41,436 nucleotides of DNA from Anaerolineae bacterium UTCFX2 (GTDB taxonomy: Bacteria; Chloroflexota; Anaerolineae; Anaerolineales; UBA4823). The notes under the pieces were generated by a model. That model did no database searches. It saw only the letters and a program-made list of their open reading frames with translations, and had not been told where the DNA came from. The position numbers and the translations under genes were made by a program. Shown piece after piece: positions 1 through 8,828 of this stretch. The DNA lies in contig MWTA01000099.1 in assembly GCA_002050125.1 (NCBI GenBank), positions 1 through 41,436 on the forward strand, given 5' to 3'. Each line of letters starts with the position of its first letter. Position 1 is the stretch's first letter.

Positions 1-2
1 TG

Positions 3-1175
3 ACCGGTCATATTGGGCGCCGCGGTACCGGCTTGAACCCGCTGCGCGGGCAGAACAACGTGCAGGGCTCCTCGGACATGGGCGGCATGCCCTTCCACTA
101 CCCCGGATATATGCGCGTCGACGACCCCAATAACGCCGCCCACTGGGAAAAAGCCTGGAACCAGCCGCTGGACAGCCTGAACCGCCAGTTAGGCTTGACC
201 ACCACCGAAATCTTGAGCCACGCCCACCCCGGCGGGGTGCGGGCGCTCTACATTATGGGCGAAAACCCGATGATGAGCGAGCCAAATCTCAACCTCACGC
301 GCCACCACATGCAGCAGTTGGAGTTTCTGGTGGCTCAAGACCTGTTTATCAATGAGTCCGGCGCTTTTGCCGATGTATTCCTGCCAGCGGTTTCCTGGGC
401 GGAAAAAGAAGGTACGTTCACCAACACCGACCGGCGCGTCCAGCGCGTGCGCCAAGCGTTGGCGCCGCGCGGCGATTCCCGCCCCGACTGGCAGATCATT
501 TGCGAGCTGGCGCAGCGCATCGAACTCCGTCTCGGGCGGACTTACCGCGCCGGCTGGGACTACGCGCACCCATCGGAGGTCATGCAAGAGATTGCCCACA
601 ACGTGCCGGAGTTTGCCGGCGTCAGTTATGCGCGCCTGGAGCAGGGCGGGCTGCAAACGCCGGTGTGGGACGAGAACCACCCCGGTACGCCCTACCTGTT
701 CGCAGAGCGCTTCCCTCGCGGGCGCGGCAAGTTTCACCATTTGGAATACGTTCCGGCGGTCGAACAGCCCGACGACGAATACCCGTTTATCCTCACCACC
801 GGGCGGGTGCTGGAGCACTGGCACGGCGGCACGCTGTCCCGTCACTCCCAGCTTGACGAGTTGTATCCCGAAGCGCTGGCGCAGATCAGCCCGGTGGATG
901 CCGCCATGTTGGGCGTCGCCGACGGCATGCCGGTGCGGGTCTGCTCGCGCCGCGGCGAGGTCGTCCTGCGCGCCTCGGTGAGCGAAAAGAACAGCGCGGG
1001 GGTCGTGTTTATTGCCTTCCACTTCGCCGAAGCCGCCGCTAACTTGCTCACCACCGACGCGCTGGACCCCCAGGCGCGCATCCCCGAATTCAAAGCCTGC
1101 GCCGTTCAGGTGTTTCCGGTGCGCGAAGATGAGCTCCCCAACCCTGAACGCCAGGTCAGCCGGGGCAGATACTGA
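3..1175 (+). CDS. Formate dehydrogenase-type molybdopterin oxidoreductase alpha subunit, 3' part
   Basis: Only the C-terminal ~390 residues are in the window; the frame is open from base 3 and the start lies upstream. The first residues contain the GTGxNPLRGQNNVQG stretch typical of FdhF/FdhA-family catalytic subunits. They are followed by the ALYIMGENP and FLPAVSWAEKEGTFTNTDRRVQ segments of the bis-MGD domain. Near residue 260 the molybdopterin-dinucleotide-binding domain begins (ILTTGRVLEHWHGGTLSRH). By family, such proteins oxidise formate or reduce CO2, with electron transfer through N-terminal Fe-S clusters not visible here. The active-site Cys/SeCys is upstream of the window. A close relative with another substrate cannot be excluded. 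No partner subunit follows. Confidence 0.88.
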   Translation, partial: TGHIGRRGTGLNPLRGQNNVQGSSDMGGMPFHYPGYMRVDDPNNAAHWEKAWNQPLDSLNRQLGLTTTEILSHAHPGGVRALYIMGENPMMSEPNLNLTRHHMQQLEFLVAQDLFINESGAFADVFLPAVSWAEKEGTFTNTDRRVQRVRQALAPRGDSRPDWQIICELAQRIELRLGRTYRAGWDYAHPSEVMQEIAHNVPEFAGVSYARLEQGGLQTPVWDENHPGTPYLFAERFPRGRGKFHHLEYVPAVEQPDDEYPFILTTGRVLEHWHGGTLSRHSQLDELYPEALAQISPVDAAMLGVADGMPVRVCSRRGEVVLRASVSEKNSAGVVFIAFHFAEAAANLLTTDALDPQARIPEFKACAVQVFPVREDELPNPERQVSRGRY

Positions 1176-1223
1176 ACCACGCTTTTTAATCCATTGATCA
1201 CCGGGTTTTGTTGATACCGCGGG

Positions 1224-1229
1224 TATAAT
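1224..1229 (+). promoter_or_regulatory. Probable -10 box of the lipoprotein gene
   Basis: A consensus TATAAT lies 22 bases before the ATG at 1252, in the only non-coding gap between the oxidoreductase and the lipoprotein gene. No well-spaced -35 hexamer is obvious, so the call rests on the -10 alone. TTGATCA/TGATCAA half-sites flank the gap, at about 1194 and 1243. Confidence 0.4.
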
Positions 1230-1251
1230 GCGTCGCGGAGCATGATCAACG

Positions 1252-2505
1252 ATGAAAAGCTACCTTGCAGGGCTGGGTTCGCTGGCGGTCCTGACATTAC
1301 TATCCGCGTGCAGCCTTTTCCCCCCGCTTCCGGGCGCGGCGCCTGCAAATAACCCTGGAACCCCGACCACCGATCCGGGCGCCCCGCCGGCGCTGGTCGA
1401 TACGGTCTTCTCCGCCTACGCTTTTGTGGATGCGAACGCCAACGGACGCCTGGATGAGGCGGATCCTCCCCTCGAAGGCGCCGCCTTCACCGCTCTGGGT
1501 TTTGGCGATACGACCAACGCCGATGGCTACGCGATGATCCTCATCCCGTCTCAATGGGACGAACCCGTGACCGCCCGCATGGCTCCCCCGCCGGGCAGCC
1601 AATATGCCCCGATCGGCTCACAGGAAGTGACCCTGCAAAACGGCGTTCGCAACCAGGCTACGTTCTTTTTCGCCCCGCCTCCCGGCGCATCTCCCACCAA
1701 TACCCCGGTGCAAATCGACCTGGTGTACTGCACCGCCTCCGACGGGGTCAAGCTCACCATGGACCTCTACCGCCCCGCGCAAGCCAGCGCCCCGGCGCCG
1801 CTGGTCGTTTACATCCACGGCGGAGGCTGGACCGGCGGGGACAAGAGCGATGGGGTTGGATTGATCTTCAAAGAAGAGCTGACGCGGCGCGGTTACGCCT
1901 ACGCGTCGATCAACTATCGTCTCGCGCCGAAGTACACCTTTCCGGCTCCGATCGAGGATGTGAAATGCGCCATCCGCCACCTGCGCGCCAACGCCGAAAA
2001 ATACGACATAGACCCACAGCGCATCGGCGTGATCGGCGGCAGCGCCGGAGGACATCTCGCGGCTCTGTTGGGCGTTTCGGATGCCCAGGCTGGTTGGGAT
2101 ACGGGTGAATACCTCGACCAGTCCAGCCGGGTACAGGCGGTGGTCGATCTGTACGGGCCGGCGGATCTGCGGGTCATGCTGGCTCAATCCCCGCTCAAGT
2201 ACGCCCTGCAGGTCTTTGGCGCGGCCTCCAACCAGGATCCGGTTCTGGATGTGTATAGCCCGGTCACTTATATCAGTCCGGACGATCCGCCGTTTCTGAT
2301 CATGCACGGCGACCTCGACGAGGTGGTTCCGCTCGCCCAATCCGAAATCCTTTACGATCGCTTAAAAAACGGCGGAGTCCCGGCTGAGCTGGTGATCGTC
2401 AAAAACGCCGGGCACAGCTTCCAATCCGAAGGCGACCCAATCGAACCGGACTTTCCCACCCTGTTCCAGATGGTGGGTGACTTTTTCGACCGTTATCTCA
2501 GGTGA
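1252..2505 (+). CDS. Lipoprotein alpha/beta-hydrolase (esterase-type)
   Basis: The 417-residue protein starts with a lipoprotein signal: basic start, hydrophobic run, lipobox LSAC with the acylated Cys at about residue 20. It is therefore probably anchored at the outer face of the membrane. A Pro/Gly/Ala-rich linker leads to a segment reading FVDANANGRLDEADPPLEGA, resembling the Ca-binding SdrD-B-like repeat of surface proteins. From about residue 165 there is a BD-FAE/lipase-type alpha/beta-hydrolase. It has the oxyanion motif HGGGW, nucleophile elbow GGSAGG, Asp in HGDLDEVVP and His in NAGHSF, so the triad is complete. The substrate is unknown; a carboxylester is likely. The gene ends 8 bases inside the end of the convergent methyltransferase gene. 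Confidence 0.85.
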   Translation: MKSYLAGLGSLAVLTLLSACSLFPPLPGAAPANNPGTPTTDPGAPPALVDTVFSAYAFVDANANGRLDEADPPLEGAAFTALGFGDTTNADGYAMILIPSQWDEPVTARMAPPPGSQYAPIGSQEVTLQNGVRNQATFFFAPPPGASPTNTPVQIDLVYCTASDGVKLTMDLYRPAQASAPAPLVVYIHGGGWTGGDKSDGVGLIFKEELTRRGYAYASINYRLAPKYTFPAPIEDVKCAIRHLRANAEKYDIDPQRIGVIGGSAGGHLAALLGVSDAQAGWDTGEYLDQSSRVQAVVDLYGPADLRVMLAQSPLKYALQVFGAASNQDPVLDVYSPVTYISPDDPPFLIMHGDLDEVVPLAQSEILYDRLKNGGVPAELVIVKNAGHSFQSEGDPIEPDFPTLFQMVGDFFDRYLR

Positions 2506-3295
2506 CCTGTTCCAGCATCGCGTAAAGCAAAACCCCCGCCGCGACTGCCAGGTTCAAAGACGAAGCCCGGCCGCGCATCGGCAGGCTGACAATTTCAGCG
2601 CAAACGCCGCGCTGTACTTCACTCAACCCTTTGCGTTCACTGCCAAGCAGCAAAATGGACGGTCGGCGGTAGGGTATCAACGCACGATAATCGCGCCCGC
2701 CTTTGGCTGAGCTTCCATAAATAGTATAACCTTCCCCCTCTGCCCACTTCCGGAACGCTTCAAAATCCGTCTGGATCACCGGGCGCCAGAAGAGCGTCCC
2801 CATGCTGGCGCGCACGGCAGCCGGGTGATAGGGGTCAACGCCCCCATCCAGCAGGATCAACCCGCTTGCGTCGACCGCGTCGATGGTACGCAACACTGCG
2901 CCGACGTTGCCCGGATCCTGCGGGGCGACCAGCGCTACTCCCCGGGCGAAATTCCCCGCGCCGTAATCCTCCAGCGTTTCCTGACGCTGGCGCAGCACTG
3001 CCAGGATGCCCTGCGGATTCTCTTTTTCCCCGATGGTCTCGAAAGCGGCGGAGGCGACTGCGTAGACCGGGATGCCCGCCCCAGACGCCCGCTCGACCAG
3101 TTCCAAACCGTACGGGCTTTTCAACCGCTCGGGGTCGAAGTACAGCTCTTCGATCGGCGCCCCGGCTTTCAGCGCCTCGCCGACATGACGGATCCCCTCC
3201 ACAAAAAAGAGACGGGCCTCCTGCCTGTTCTTTCGCTGCTGAAGCGCCCGCACAAATTTCAACTTCGGGTTGCTGCGGCTTGTGATGCTTTCCAT
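2498..3295 (-). CDS. SpoU/TrmH-family rRNA 2'-O-methyltransferase
   Basis: The 265-residue protein begins MESITSRSNPKLK, the typical start of the RNA-binding substrate domain (L30e-like, residues ~1-95) of RlmB-like enzymes. The SPOUT knot follows, with motif 1 (APQDPGNVGAVLRT), motif 2 (LLLGSERKGLS) and motif 3 (SLPMRGRASSLNLAVAAGVLLY). By family it transfers methyl from SAM to the ribose 2'-O of a guanosine or other nucleotide in rRNA or tRNA; the exact target cannot be read from sequence. I chose the ATG at 3295, 4 bases past the kinase stop with GAGG just upstream; a GTG at 3307 is the alternative. The frame stays open further upstream, but that part overlaps the kinase and is not homologous. 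Cotranscription with the kinase is likely. Confidence 0.88.
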   Translation of the reverse strand: MESITSRSNPKLKFVRALQQRKNRQEARLFFVEGIRHVGEALKAGAPIEELYFDPERLKSPYGLELVERASGAGIPVYAVASAAFETIGEKENPQGILAVLRQRQETLEDYGAGNFARGVALVAPQDPGNVGAVLRTIDAVDASGLILLDGGVDPYHPAAVRASMGTLFWRPVIQTDFEAFRKWAEGEGYTIYGSSAKGGRDYRALIPYRRPSILLLGSERKGLSEVQRGVCAEIVSLPMRGRASSLNLAVAAGVLLYAMLEQVT

Positions 3296-3299
3296 CGCC

Positions 3300-4976
3300 T
3301 CATGCACTGCGGCTCGGCACCCACGCCAGGACGGTCGTGCCGCCCCCAATCGTCGAAGTGATCTCAACGTCCCCGCCCACTTTGCGGGCGCGCGACTGCA
3401 TGTTCGAAAGACCATGCCCCAACGCGGTATTGACCTTGTGCATATCGAAACCGCGCCCGTCATCCGAGACTTCCAACAACATGCGCTCGCACGCTGTCCA
3501 CAGATGCACTTCAGCATGTTGGGCGCGGGCGTGTTTGGCGATGTTCGCCAATGATTCCTGGCAAATGTGAAACAGCGCGGTCGCGTTCGGAGCTGGAAAA
3601 TCTACCAACCCATCTTCCGGCGCAACCAGCGTGGCGTGCGTAATGCAGTTCGCTTCGAATTCATCCACCAGGCGCTGCAACCCCTGCTTGAGGTCCTCCC
3701 CGTGAAATTGGCGCGGCCGCAAGTCCAGGATGTACGCCCGGATATCGCGGATCGTGTTGTTCAGCGAATCAATCGATTCGGCAATCTTGTGCTGCACCGC
3801 ATCCGGATCGTCATTCATCGCCATTCTGGCATAATCCAGCGCTAGCCCCACCCCGTAAATCGACTGGATGATCCCGTCGTGCAAATCCATCCCGATCCGC
3901 TCGCGCTCCTCCAACACCGCCAGCCGGCGCGATTGACGGTTCAGATGCGTGTTTTCGATCGTGATTCCAGCCCAGGAGCCAATCGCGTTGAGCATATTCA
4001 GCTCGCGCTCGTCCAGGTCGCGATTCTGCCGCGTTGCGGCGCTCATCACCCCCACTACTTTCCCTCTTGAAACCAGCGGGATGCAAACGATAAACTGGAA
4101 CCCAGCTTCCAGCACTTCGTGACGCAAAAAACGCATATCCTCGCGCAGGTTTCGGCTAACCAGCATCTTGCCGGTAGAAGCCACCATCCCAATGAAGCCC
4201 TGCCCCACCCTGAAGCGATCTACACTTGAAAAAGCCTCCTCGTAATCGCCGTGGTGCAAGGCAAGATAGAGTTCCTGCTGGTCTTCATCCCTCAGAAAGA
4301 TTTCACCGACCTCGACTGAAAGATAGTCCAGCACCAGGTTGAGCGTCTTTTCCAAAATATCGTCGATCTCGAGCGAGCTGGTCAGGGTCGCGGCGACCTC
4401 ATTGAGCAGCTTCAAGTCTTCGTTGCGGAGCAGCAGCTCTTCGTCGCGTCGCACAAGCTGGTTGTAAAGCTGAGCGTTGGTGATTGCCACCGCCGCATAA
4501 GCCGCCAGCGTCTCCAGCACCCGTTCGTCTTGTTCGGTAAATTCATGGTAACCAATCTTGTTGGTCAGGTAGATCTGCCCAAGCTGTCTTTCCCCCTGCA
4601 AAATCGGAACGCCCAGGAAGGAATGCATCTGCGGATGATTGGCTGGGAAGCCAATGCTGCGCGGGTCCTCGCTGATCTCGCGGATGCGCACGGCGGATCT
4701 TTCCTGCCACATTGCGCCCAACAGCCCGCGCCCGACCGGAGGGTGGGAAATGCGCGCAATTTCAGCCGGGGTCATCCCAATGGGGATGAACTGCACCAGA
4801 TCGCCATCCTCGTCCACCACGCCCAGCGCGGCATATTCAGCGCCCACCTGCTCGCGCGCCAGTTGGGCAATCCGTTCCAACACATTTTCCAGGGATAAAT
4901 CGCTGACCAGTTCCAGGCTAGCCAGATGTAACGCCGCTAAACGCTCCTCTAATTCCTCACGCGATAATATTTCCAT
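3300..4976 (-). CDS. GAF-domain sensor histidine kinase (NarL-partner type)
   Basis: A 558-residue protein with two GAF modules (about residues 15-165 and 190-350) and no transmembrane segment, so probably cytosolic. A HisKA_3 dimerisation helix follows, with the phospho-acceptor His in ERERIGMDLHDGIIQSI at about residue 364. The C-terminal HATPase_c domain has its N box near ICQESLANIAKHA and glycine boxes in DDGRGFD and GHGLSNM. This layout is that of the two-component kinases that phosphorylate LuxR/NarL-type regulators; the regulator is not next door. GAF domains usually bind small ligands, haem or Fe-S, but no diagnostic Cys cluster is visible, so the signal is unknown. The rRNA methyltransferase start follows directly. 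Confidence 0.88.
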   Translation of the reverse strand: MEILSREELEERLAALHLASLELVSDLSLENVLERIAQLAREQVGAEYAALGVVDEDGDLVQFIPIGMTPAEIARISHPPVGRGLLGAMWQERSAVRIREISEDPRSIGFPANHPQMHSFLGVPILQGERQLGQIYLTNKIGYHEFTEQDERVLETLAAYAAVAITNAQLYNQLVRRDEELLLRNEDLKLLNEVAATLTSSLEIDDILEKTLNLVLDYLSVEVGEIFLRDEDQQELYLALHHGDYEEAFSSVDRFRVGQGFIGMVASTGKMLVSRNLREDMRFLRHEVLEAGFQFIVCIPLVSRGKVVGVMSAATRQNRDLDERELNMLNAIGSWAGITIENTHLNRQSRRLAVLEERERIGMDLHDGIIQSIYGVGLALDYARMAMNDDPDAVQHKIAESIDSLNNTIRDIRAYILDLRPRQFHGEDLKQGLQRLVDEFEANCITHATLVAPEDGLVDFPAPNATALFHICQESLANIAKHARAQHAEVHLWTACERMLLEVSDDGRGFDMHKVNTALGHGLSNMQSRARKVGGDVEITSTIGGGTTVLAWVPSRSA

Positions 4977-5049
4977 TTCATCTTCTCTTATCGGATTGAT
5001 TTTACCCTATTTTGTACGAGGTTGATAGCTTTTGCCAGCCCGCTGTGGA

Positions 5050-5055
5050 TATAAA
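5050..5055 (+). promoter_or_regulatory. Possible -10 box ahead of the HMG-CoA reductase gene
   Basis: TATAAA lies in the divergent gap between the kinase and the reductase genes, 37 bases before the ATG at 5092. TTGATA and TTGCCA hexamers occur upstream, but neither has a canonical spacing, so this is tentative. Confidence 0.25.
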
Positions 5056-5091
5056 TAGGGTGTTTCGATGATACGCCCATCTGGAGGTGCT

Positions 5092-6384
5092 ATGGAAGAG
5101 AGCGAAAAGGGGTCGCGCATCAGCGGTTTTTATAAACTCAGCATCCAAGAGCGGCTCGCGGAGCTAAACCGGCGGGTTGGGCTGGCTGCGGATGAACTTG
5201 CCGCGCTGAGCGGTTCGGCTGGCTTACGTCTCGAGCAGGCGGACCACATGATCGAGAACGTCGCGGGCGTTTACGCCTTGCCCCTGGGAATTGCGCTGAA
5301 CTTCAAAATCAACGGGCAGGACGTCCTCGTGCCGATGGCAATCGAAGAACCTTCCGTGGTTGCCGGCGCCTCCTTCATGGCGCGGCTTGCCCGCGCTGGC
5401 GGCGGGTTCAGCGCCAGCGTCACGCCGCCCGAAATGATTGCCCAGATCCAAATCCTCGATTCAGCCGACCTGCCCTCGGCGCGCTTGGCGATCCTCGAAA
5501 CCAAATCCGCCTTGCTCGCCGAGGCGCTGGAGATCGACCCGGTGCTGAAGCTGCTAGGCGGGGGGCCGCGCGATCTTGAAGTCCGCCTGATCGATGATTC
5601 GCCCATCGGTCCCTTTCTGGTCGTGCATTTGATCTTCGACGTGCGCGACGCCATGGGAGCAAACGCGGTGAACACCGCCGCCGAACGCCTGGCGCCCCGT
5701 CTGGCGCAGCTCAGCGGGGGCCGCGTCCACTTGCGCATCCTCTCCAACCTGGCAGACCGCCGCCTGGCAAGGGCGCGCTGCACCATCCCGCTCAGCGAAC
5801 TGGCTTTCGAGGGTTACAGCGCCCAGGAAGTGCGCGATGGCATCATCGCCGCCTGGGCGTTTGCCGCCGCCGACCCTTACCGCGCCGCCACCCACAACAA
5901 GGGCATCATGAACGGCGTGGATGCGGTGGTGATCGCCACCGGGAACGACTGGCGAGCGGTGGAAGCCGGGGCGCATGCTTTTGCCGCGCGAAACGGTCGC
6001 TACACCGCGCTTTCCGCCTGGGGGAAAGACGCGCAGGGAAACCTGGTGGGCAGCCTGGAAATGCCGATGGCGGTGGGGATCGTCGGCGGCGCTACCCGCG
6101 TACACCCAGCCGCGCAGGCGAATCTCAAGCTGATGGGGGTGGAAAGCGCTGCCCGCCTGGCTGAAATCATCGTCTCGGTCGGTCTGGCGCAAAATCTGGC
6201 GGCGCTGCGGGCGCTCGCTACTGAAGGCATCCAGCGCGGCCACATGGGCTTGCACGCCCGCCAGGTCGCCATCGCAGCCGGCGCTCAGGGCGAGCAGATC
6301 GAACGGCTGGCTGAGCAGATGGTCGCGGAGAAACTGGTCCGCATCGACCGCGCGCAGGAGATCTTGAAATCCTGGCAACCCTGA
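5092..6384 (+). CDS. mvaA: Hydroxymethylglutaryl-CoA reductase, class II
   Basis: A 430-residue soluble enzyme of the class II (Pseudomonas mevalonii-like) HMG-CoA reductase family. In the biosynthetic direction it makes mevalonate from HMG-CoA using NAD(P)H; the cofactor cannot be read safely. Conserved stations are visible in order: MIENVAGVYALPLG (~53-66), the catalytic Glu in IEEPSVVAGASFMARLAR (~85), catalytic Lys in HNKGIMNG (~269), catalytic Asp in ATGNDWRAVEAGAHAFA, EMPMAVGIVGGATRVHP, and the catalytic His in the flap GHMGLHARQVA (~387). The start at 5092 is chosen because GGAGGTG sits 5 bases before it; an in-frame ATG at 5068 lacks such a site. It heads the mevalonate cluster with HMG-CoA synthase downstream. 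Confidence 0.93.
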   Translation: MEESEKGSRISGFYKLSIQERLAELNRRVGLAADELAALSGSAGLRLEQADHMIENVAGVYALPLGIALNFKINGQDVLVPMAIEEPSVVAGASFMARLARAGGGFSASVTPPEMIAQIQILDSADLPSARLAILETKSALLAEALEIDPVLKLLGGGPRDLEVRLIDDSPIGPFLVVHLIFDVRDAMGANAVNTAAERLAPRLAQLSGGRVHLRILSNLADRRLARARCTIPLSELAFEGYSAQEVRDGIIAAWAFAAADPYRAATHNKGIMNGVDAVVIATGNDWRAVEAGAHAFAARNGRYTALSAWGKDAQGNLVGSLEMPMAVGIVGGATRVHPAAQANLKLMGVESAARLAEIIVSVGLAQNLAALRALATEGIQRGHMGLHARQVAIAAGAQGEQIERLAEQMVAEKLVRIDRAQEILKSWQP

Positions 6385-6406
6385 CCTCGATGCGCCAGGA
6401 TTTTTG
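6370..6406 (+). terminator. Possible terminator or attenuator after the reductase gene
   Basis: TCCTGGC (6370-6376) and GCCAGGA (6394-6400) form a perfect 7-bp stem around a 17-base loop, followed by TTTTT and another T run. The left arm lies inside the last codons of the reductase gene. It could reduce read-through into the synthase gene, which begins 55 bases later. The long loop makes its efficiency uncertain. Confidence 0.45.
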
Positions 6407-6461
6407 TTTCGTTTTTTGATGTTCAGGCAATCATTCAACAATATTCTACACAGGTGAATAC

Positions 6462-7538
6462 ATGGATCACAACCACAATGAAAACCTCTTGCTAAAACCA
6501 AACCGCCCGGTGGGCATCTCCGGTTACGGCGCGTACGTGCCGCGCTACCGCCTGCCCGCCAGCGAGGTTGCGCGCATCTGGACCGACAGCCAGGGCAGCC
6601 TGCCGATCAAGGAGAAATCGGTGCCGGGTCTGGACGAAGACGTCGCGACGATGTCCATCGAAGCCGCCCGCAACGCCATGCAGCGCGCCGGGGTGCCCCC
6701 CAGCCGGGTGCGTGCGGTGTGGGTCGGCTCGGAATCGCACCCCTACGCCGTAAAACCCACCTCCACGCTGGTCGCCGAGGCGATCGGCGCTGTTCCAAAC
6801 GTGCAGGCTGCCGACTGGCAGTTTGCCTGCAAAGCCGGCACGGAGGCGATGGTCGCCGCGATCGGTTTTGTCGGCTCCGGCATGGCGGATTACGCCCTGG
6901 CGATCGGGATGGACACCGCCCAGGGGCGCCCGGGCGACGCTCTCGAATACACCGCCGGCGCAGGCGGGGCGGCTTTTCTGCTCGGTCCAGCTGAGGACTC
7001 CCTGGCGGTCATCGAAGCCACCTATTCTTACGTCACCGACACGCCCGACTTCTGGCGCAGACCGTATGCCAAATATCCCGAGCACGGTCAGCGTTTTACG
7101 GGCGAGCCAGCCTATTTCACTCACATCATCGAAGCCGGCAACGCGCTGATGCAGGCGACGCACACCACTGCCCAGGACTACCAATACGCCGTCTTTCACC
7201 AGCCGAATACAAAATTCCCGCAGCGCGCCGCTCAGATGCTCGGCTTTCAAAAAGAGCAGATCCAAACCGGCTTGCTAGTGCCGTTGATCGGCAACACCTA
7301 TGCCGGCGCCGCGATCATCGGTTTGACCGCGATCCTGGACATCGCTCAGCCGGGTGACCGCATTTTGATGGTTTCGTTCGGGTCGGGCGCCGGCTCGGAC
7401 GCCTTCGCTCTCACCGTCACCGATGCGATCCGCGAACGGCGCGACCGCGCCCCGCACACCCAGGAGTACATCGCCCGCCGCACGCAGATCGATTATGCCC
7501 AGTACGCCCGCATGCGCGGCAAACTGGTCATGAAATAA
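6462..7538 (+). CDS. Hydroxymethylglutaryl-CoA synthase, archaeal type
   Basis: This 358-residue protein condenses acetyl-CoA with acetoacetyl-CoA to HMG-CoA, the committed step before the reductase. It matches the short archaeal-type synthases: [14 protein letters not shown] at the start, the catalytic Glu in [12 protein letters not shown], the nucleophilic Cys123 in FACKAGTEA, the catalytic His in [11 protein letters not shown], and GNTYAGAA plus [11 protein letters not shown] at the end. All three catalytic residues are intact. The thiolase-fold gene follows after 13 bases with SD-like AAGCGGAG between, so the two are surely cotranscribed. In methanogens the homologue works in a complex with an acetoacetyl-CoA thiolase and a DUF35 protein, and the same trio is clustered here. 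Confidence 0.92.
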   Translation: MDHNHNENLLLKPNRPVGISGYGAYVPRYRLPASEVARIWTDSQGSLPIKEKSVPGLDEDVATMSIEAARNAMQRAGVPPSRVRAVWVGSESHPYAVKPTSTLVAEAIGAVPNVQAADWQFACKAGTEAMVAAIGFVGSGMADYALAIGMDTAQGRPGDALEYTAGAGGAAFLLGPAEDSLAVIEATYSYVTDTPDFWRRPYAKYPEHGQRFTGEPAYFTHIIEAGNALMQATHTTAQDYQYAVFHQPNTKFPQRAAQMLGFQKEQIQTGLLVPLIGNTYAGAAIIGLTAILDIAQPGDRILMVSFGSGAGSDAFALTVTDAIRERRDRAPHTQEYIARRTQIDYAQYARMRGKLVMK

Positions 7539-7551
7539 GCGGAGCCGGATC

Positions 7552-8727
7552 ATGTCAAGCGATGTCGTAATTGCCGGGATCGGTCAGACGCCGGTCGAAG
7601 AACACTGGAAAAGTTCGCTGCGCGAACTGGCGCTCTCCGCTATTCAGGCGGCGGAAGCGGACGCGGGCGGTCTGCGTCCGCAAGTCCTGTTTGTCGGCAA
7701 CATGCTCGCCCCGCAGCTCTCGCGCCAGGCGCATCTGGGCGCGCTGATCGCCGATTTCTGCGGACTGGTCGGGATCGAAGCCTTCACGCTGGAAGCCTCC
7801 GGAGCTTCCGGGGCGGCGGCGCTGCGCGCCGGTTATATGGCAGTGGCGTCCGAACAGGCAGACGTTGCCCTGGTGGTTGGGGTGGAGAAATCCTCCGATA
7901 TGGTTGGCGCGGCGGTCGATGAAGCGCTTGCCACTGCAGGCGACAGTGACCATGAAAGCGTGCAGGGGCTCACGCCCAGCGGGCAGGCGGCGCTGCTCAT
8001 GCGCCGCTACATATACGAGTACGATGTGGAGCGCGCGGCGTTTGCCGGATTTCCGCTCATCGCCCATGCAAACGGCGCCGGCAACCCAAACGCGATGTAC
8101 CGCAAGGCGATTAAGCCCGAATTGTACGCCAACGCCAGCCTGATCAGCGATCCGCTGAACATTTTCGATGCAGCCCCGGCTGCAGACGGCGCAGCGGCGC
8201 TGATCCTGACCCGACCGGGGTTGCTGCCGCCGAATTTTCCCAACCGCCTGGTGCGCATCGCCGGATCCAGCATGGCGACCGATACGCTTGCGCTGCACGA
8301 CCGCCCCAATCCGCTCGACTTCAAGGCGATCCGCCAGTCGATCGAGCGCGCCTGCGAAAAAGCCCGCATCACCCCCTTACAGGTCGATTTTTTCGAGCTT
8401 TTCGACGCCTACTCGATCTACGCCGCGCTGACATTGGAAGCCGCCGGCTACGCCGAACGCGGTCAAGCCTGGAAGCTGGCTCAAAACGACGCCGCCCCGG
8501 CTGCGCTCAGCCTCCAGGGGGCGCTCCCGATCTCTACGATGGGCGGGCTCAAAGCGCGCGGCAACCCGGGCGGCGCGACCGGCGTCTATCAGGCGGTGGA
8601 AGCTGCCCTCCAACTGCGCTGTCAGGCGGGCGCGAACCAGCTCCCCAACCCGCGCCGGGCTTTGATCCAGGCGCTGGGCGGTCCAGCCGCCTCGGTTGTC
8701 ACGCATGTATTAGAAGCGATGGATTAA
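7552..8727 (+). CDS. Thiolase-fold protein lacking the catalytic residues
   Basis: The 391-residue protein aligns by eye along its whole length with archaeal-type acetyl-CoA C-acetyltransferases: start VVIAGIGQTPVEEHW, then GVEKSSDM, RRYIYEY, NPNAMYRKAI, APAADGAAALIL, ALHDR, MGGLKARG. Every catalytic position differs. The nucleophilic Cys of the CASG motif is Gly84 (EASGASGAAALR), the His of VHD is Phe284 (FELFDAYS), the His of GHPxGATG is Asn338 (ARGNPGGATG), and the NVGG segment near the C-terminus is ALGG. The frame is open, with codon use like its neighbours, so it is not a simple pseudogene. I infer a structural or channelling role with the synthase and DUF35 proteins. Acetoacetyl-CoA would then come from another thiolase. 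Confidence 0.85.
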   Translation: MSSDVVIAGIGQTPVEEHWKSSLRELALSAIQAAEADAGGLRPQVLFVGNMLAPQLSRQAHLGALIADFCGLVGIEAFTLEASGASGAAALRAGYMAVASEQADVALVVGVEKSSDMVGAAVDEALATAGDSDHESVQGLTPSGQAALLMRRYIYEYDVERAAFAGFPLIAHANGAGNPNAMYRKAIKPELYANASLISDPLNIFDAAPAADGAAALILTRPGLLPPNFPNRLVRIAGSSMATDTLALHDRPNPLDFKAIRQSIERACEKARITPLQVDFFELFDAYSIYAALTLEAAGYAERGQAWKLAQNDAAPAALSLQGALPISTMGGLKARGNPGGATGVYQAVEAALQLRCQAGANQLPNPRRALIQALGGPAASVVTHVLEAMD

Positions 8728-8828
8728 TTTCGGTAAAACCGGAGATTTGATAGTTCTTGATAGCACATTGATCATAGACTTGTGCTGAATGACATCGATC
8801 CGGCATGGATGATTAGGAGGTACAGATT

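Noticed and set aside
189-1022. Long open frames on the minus strand (277 codons) and in other frames across the GC-rich first 9 kb
   Set aside because: They mirror the strongly coding frames of the oxidoreductase, hydrolase and mevalonate genes, have no recognisable domains and lack ribosome binding sites. They are typical shadow frames of high-GC DNA.
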